Shown here piece after piece: positions 62,279-64,000 of a DNA stretch of 64,000 nucleotides (position 1 is its first letter; the number at the start of each line of letters is the position of its first letter). The notes below the pieces were generated by a model. It searched no databases. It was not told the origin of the DNA and worked only from the letters and a program-made list of their open reading frames with translations. Source of the DNA: an uncultured Planctomycetota bacterium (GTDB taxonomy: Bacteria; Planctomycetota; Planctomycetia; Gemmatales; HRBIN36); contig CALFAY010000012.1 of NCBI GenBank assembly GCA_937944855.1, forward strand, positions 44,814-108,813. Direction: 5' to 3'. A program made the translations under genes and the position numbers.

Positions 62279-64000
62279 ATGTACATCGAAGACTTCCTCC
62301 TTCTGCTTAAGCCTTATGGCATGAAACGCACCGGCACCGGCTGGACCGCCCGCTGTCCCGGCCACCCGGATGCCAAACCGAGCCTGTCCGTCGGACGCGG
62401 CGACGGCGGACGCATCCTCCTGAAGTGCCACGCCGGTTGTCCGACCGAGCGGATCGTCCAGGCCCTGGGCGTGCAGCTCAGCGACCTGTTCCCGGACGCT
62501 CCTCCTCCAGCCCGAGCCAGTGACAAGCCCCGGTCAACGCCCAGCAGGAACGAGCCGTCCTTCGAGCGGCTCCAGGACGCCATCGCCAGCCTGAGCCGGC
62601 AGTTCGGCTGCGAACCCTGCGGCGAATGGAGCTACTTCCAGGCCGACGGCCGCCTGATCGGCGGCGTGTGTCGCTGGGATGTCAATGGCCGCAAGGAAAT
62701 CCGGCCCTTCCGCCGTCGGCCCGACGGACGCTGGACCAGCCAGGCCCTGCCCGAACCCCGGCCGTTGTACAACCTGCCCGCCATCCGCAAGGCCGACCCG
62801 GCGGTTCCGGTCATCGTGGTCGAAGGCGAGAAGGCGGCGGATGCGCTGCACAAGATGCTCCAGGCGGCCAAGCAGCCCGGCGTCGCCACCACGTCCAGCG
62901 GCGGAGCCTCGGCCCCGCACAAGACGGACTGGCAGCCGCTTGCCGGGCGTACCGTCATCCTCTGGCCGGACAACGACCCACCCGGACGCAAGTATGCCGA
63001 GGCGGTTGCCAACATCCTGACCGGCCTGGGTTGCCCGGTGCAGCTGTTCGACCCAGCCCGGCGCTGGAAGTTGCCGGGCGGCTTCGATGCGGCCGATGCC
63101 GAGAAGCATCCGGCGGCCCTGGACTGTCCCGGCCCCGCGGAGATCGTCCGGCTCATCGTCGAGTCGGCCGAGCCTTGGCCGCCGACCGTCAGGGTCAACC
63201 CGGTGTCAACGGAGGAGGCTGCGGCGCCCCCGCTGACCGTCTGCCTGGCCGACGTGCAGGCCGAAGCCGTCGCCTGGTTGTGGCCCAATCGCATTCCCCT
63301 GGGCTGCCTGACGCTTCTGTGCGGTCGGCCCGGCGTCGGCAAAAGTTTCCTCACCTGCGACCTGGCGGCCCGCATCTCGACCGGCGTCTTCCTGCCCGAC
63401 GACGAACTGGCCCCCCGCGGCGATGTGCTGCTCATCGCCGCCGAGGACGACACCGCCCGGACGCTGCGGCCCCGCTGCGAAGCGGCCCATGCCGATCTGC
63501 GACGCATTCATGCCGTGACCGTTCGCACCTGGACCCTAGCCGACCTCGGCAATCTCCGGCGGACGCTGGACGGCCTGCCCGAGGTCCGGCTGATCGTCCT
63601 CGACCCGATCACCCACTACCTGCCCGACCGCACCGACCTGCACCGCGACAACGAAATGCGGGAAGCCCTCGGCGGACTGGCGACGCTGGCCAAGGAACGC
63701 AGCCTGGCCGTTCTGCTCGTCGCCCACAACCGCAAGGCCGCAAGCGAATACGCCGACGATTCGGTCCTCGGAAGCCGGGCCTTGTCCGCGTTGCCCCGGG
63801 CGGTGCATCACGTCCTGTTCGATCCGGGCACGCAGGGCCGACGCTTGTTCCTGCCCGGCAAATGCAACCTGGCCGCTCCGCCGTTGGGCCTGGCGTATCG
63901 CATCGGCGGACATCCGCCCAGGGTCGAATGGGCTGCGGAGCCGGTCCCGCTGCGGGCCGACGATGTGTTCCGACGGCATCGGGCGTGGGAACGGTTCGGC
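62279..64000 (+). CDS. Primase-helicase / RepA-type ATPase, mobile-element type (3' end outside window)
   Basis: The frame opens at ATG 62279, with AAGGGG five bases upstream, and stays open to the last base, so at least 574 residues are visible and the C-terminus is missing. The N-terminus has a CHC2-like zinc finger (Cys26-x2-His29 and Cys50-x3-Cys54, LKCHAGC). A TOPRIM domain follows, with VEGEK (Glu182) and WPDND (Asp231, Asp233). Residues about 335-500 are a RepA/RecA-like ATPase: Walker A GRPGVGKS (349-356), Walker B LIVLD (438-442) and VAHNRK (481-486). This zinc-TOPRIM-ATPase order is typical of replication proteins of phages, plasmids and integrated elements, so the right edge probably enters a mobile element. 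Confidence 0.85.
   Translation, partial: MYIEDFLLLLKPYGMKRTGTGWTARCPGHPDAKPSLSVGRGDGGRILLKCHAGCPTERIVQALGVQLSDLFPDAPPPARASDKPRSTPSRNEPSFERLQDAIASLSRQFGCEPCGEWSYFQADGRLIGGVCRWDVNGRKEIRPFRRRPDGRWTSQALPEPRPLYNLPAIRKADPAVPVIVVEGEKAADALHKMLQAAKQPGVATTSSGGASAPHKTDWQPLAGRTVILWPDNDPPGRKYAEAVANILTGLGCPVQLFDPARRWKLPGGFDAADAEKHPAALDCPGPAEIVRLIVESAEPWPPTVRVNPVSTEEAAAPPLTVCLADVQAEAVAWLWPNRIPLGCLTLLCGRPGVGKSFLTCDLAARISTGVFLPDDELAPRGDVLLIAAEDDTARTLRPRCEAAHADLRRIHAVTVRTWTLADLGNLRRTLDGLPEVRLIVLDPITHYLPDRTDLHRDNEMREALGGLATLAKERSLAVLLVAHNRKAASEYADDSVLGSRALSALPRAVHHVLFDPGTQGRRLFLPGKCNLAAPPLGLAYRIGGHPPRVEWAAEPVPLRADDVFRRHRAWERFG

Noticed and set aside
1..64000. CRISPR arrays, rRNA operons and complete insertion sequences
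   Set aside because: No regularly spaced repeats, rRNA signatures or transposase genes were seen on reading either strand.

Overview
The window is 64 kb of compact, GC-rich bacterial chromosome. Gene content points to the Planctomycetota, most likely a Gemmata-like lineage. Supporting signs are the abundance of zinc-ribbon, FHA and VWA regulatory proteins, a membrane-anchored Ser/Thr kinase, a PstC-PstA fusion, and core genes (hisF, purQ, rplU, glyS, truD) scattered singly among accessory genes. This assignment is inference from gene style; no rRNA is present. I find 49 supportable protein genes, two of them cut by the window edges, and one tRNA. I see no CRISPR array and no intact insertion sequence.

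Layout. 1-8.8 kb: the end of an MFS transporter, histidine ammonia-lyase, an AT-rich glycosyltransferase island, tRNA-Ser(GCT), two small proteins, and phosphate uptake (a fused PstC-PstA permease with the lipoprotein PstS). 9-21 kb: two envelope glycosyltransferases, a degenerate hybrid histidine kinase, FabH, a secreted toroid protein, ribosomal protein L21, an operon of sugar epimerase, rhamnulokinase and FAD oxidoreductase, and a FdxA-type ferredoxin with a strong terminator. 21.4-28 kb: a tight five-gene operon (acyl reductase-acyltransferase fusion, HAD phosphatase, zinc dehydrogenase, LarA-like protein, SDR) that looks like a lipid-modification pathway. It is the best candidate here for an undescribed system. 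28-40.5 kb: a DUF4139 protein, trpG, moeA, lnt, glgC, a Ser/Thr kinase, a CPBP protease, purQ, a TlpA-like thioredoxin and a creatininase-family amidohydrolase. 40.5-45.1 kb: a zinc-ribbon/FHA/VWA trio. 45.3-58.9 kb: a deacetylase-like protein, truD, an S9 peptidase, an MBL hydrolase, a hisF-pilT-(degenerate PilB-like)-cvpA operon, then glyS, an FmdB-like protein and a rhomboid protease. 59-64 kb: tex, a 481-bp leader with an intrinsic terminator, and the start of a primase-helicase of mobile-element type that runs off the right edge.

How the parts relate. PstS and PstCA form one transport unit, but no PstB ATPase is in view. The FHA and VWA proteins could read Ser/Thr kinase output; the one kinase gene in the window lies about 5 kb from the trio. 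Several proteins keep a fold but have lost catalytic residues (the histidine kinase at 11.6 kb and the PilB-like ATPase at 53.5 kb), which suggests regulatory or structural pseudo-enzymes. Functions come from motifs and remembered family knowledge; no database search was possible.
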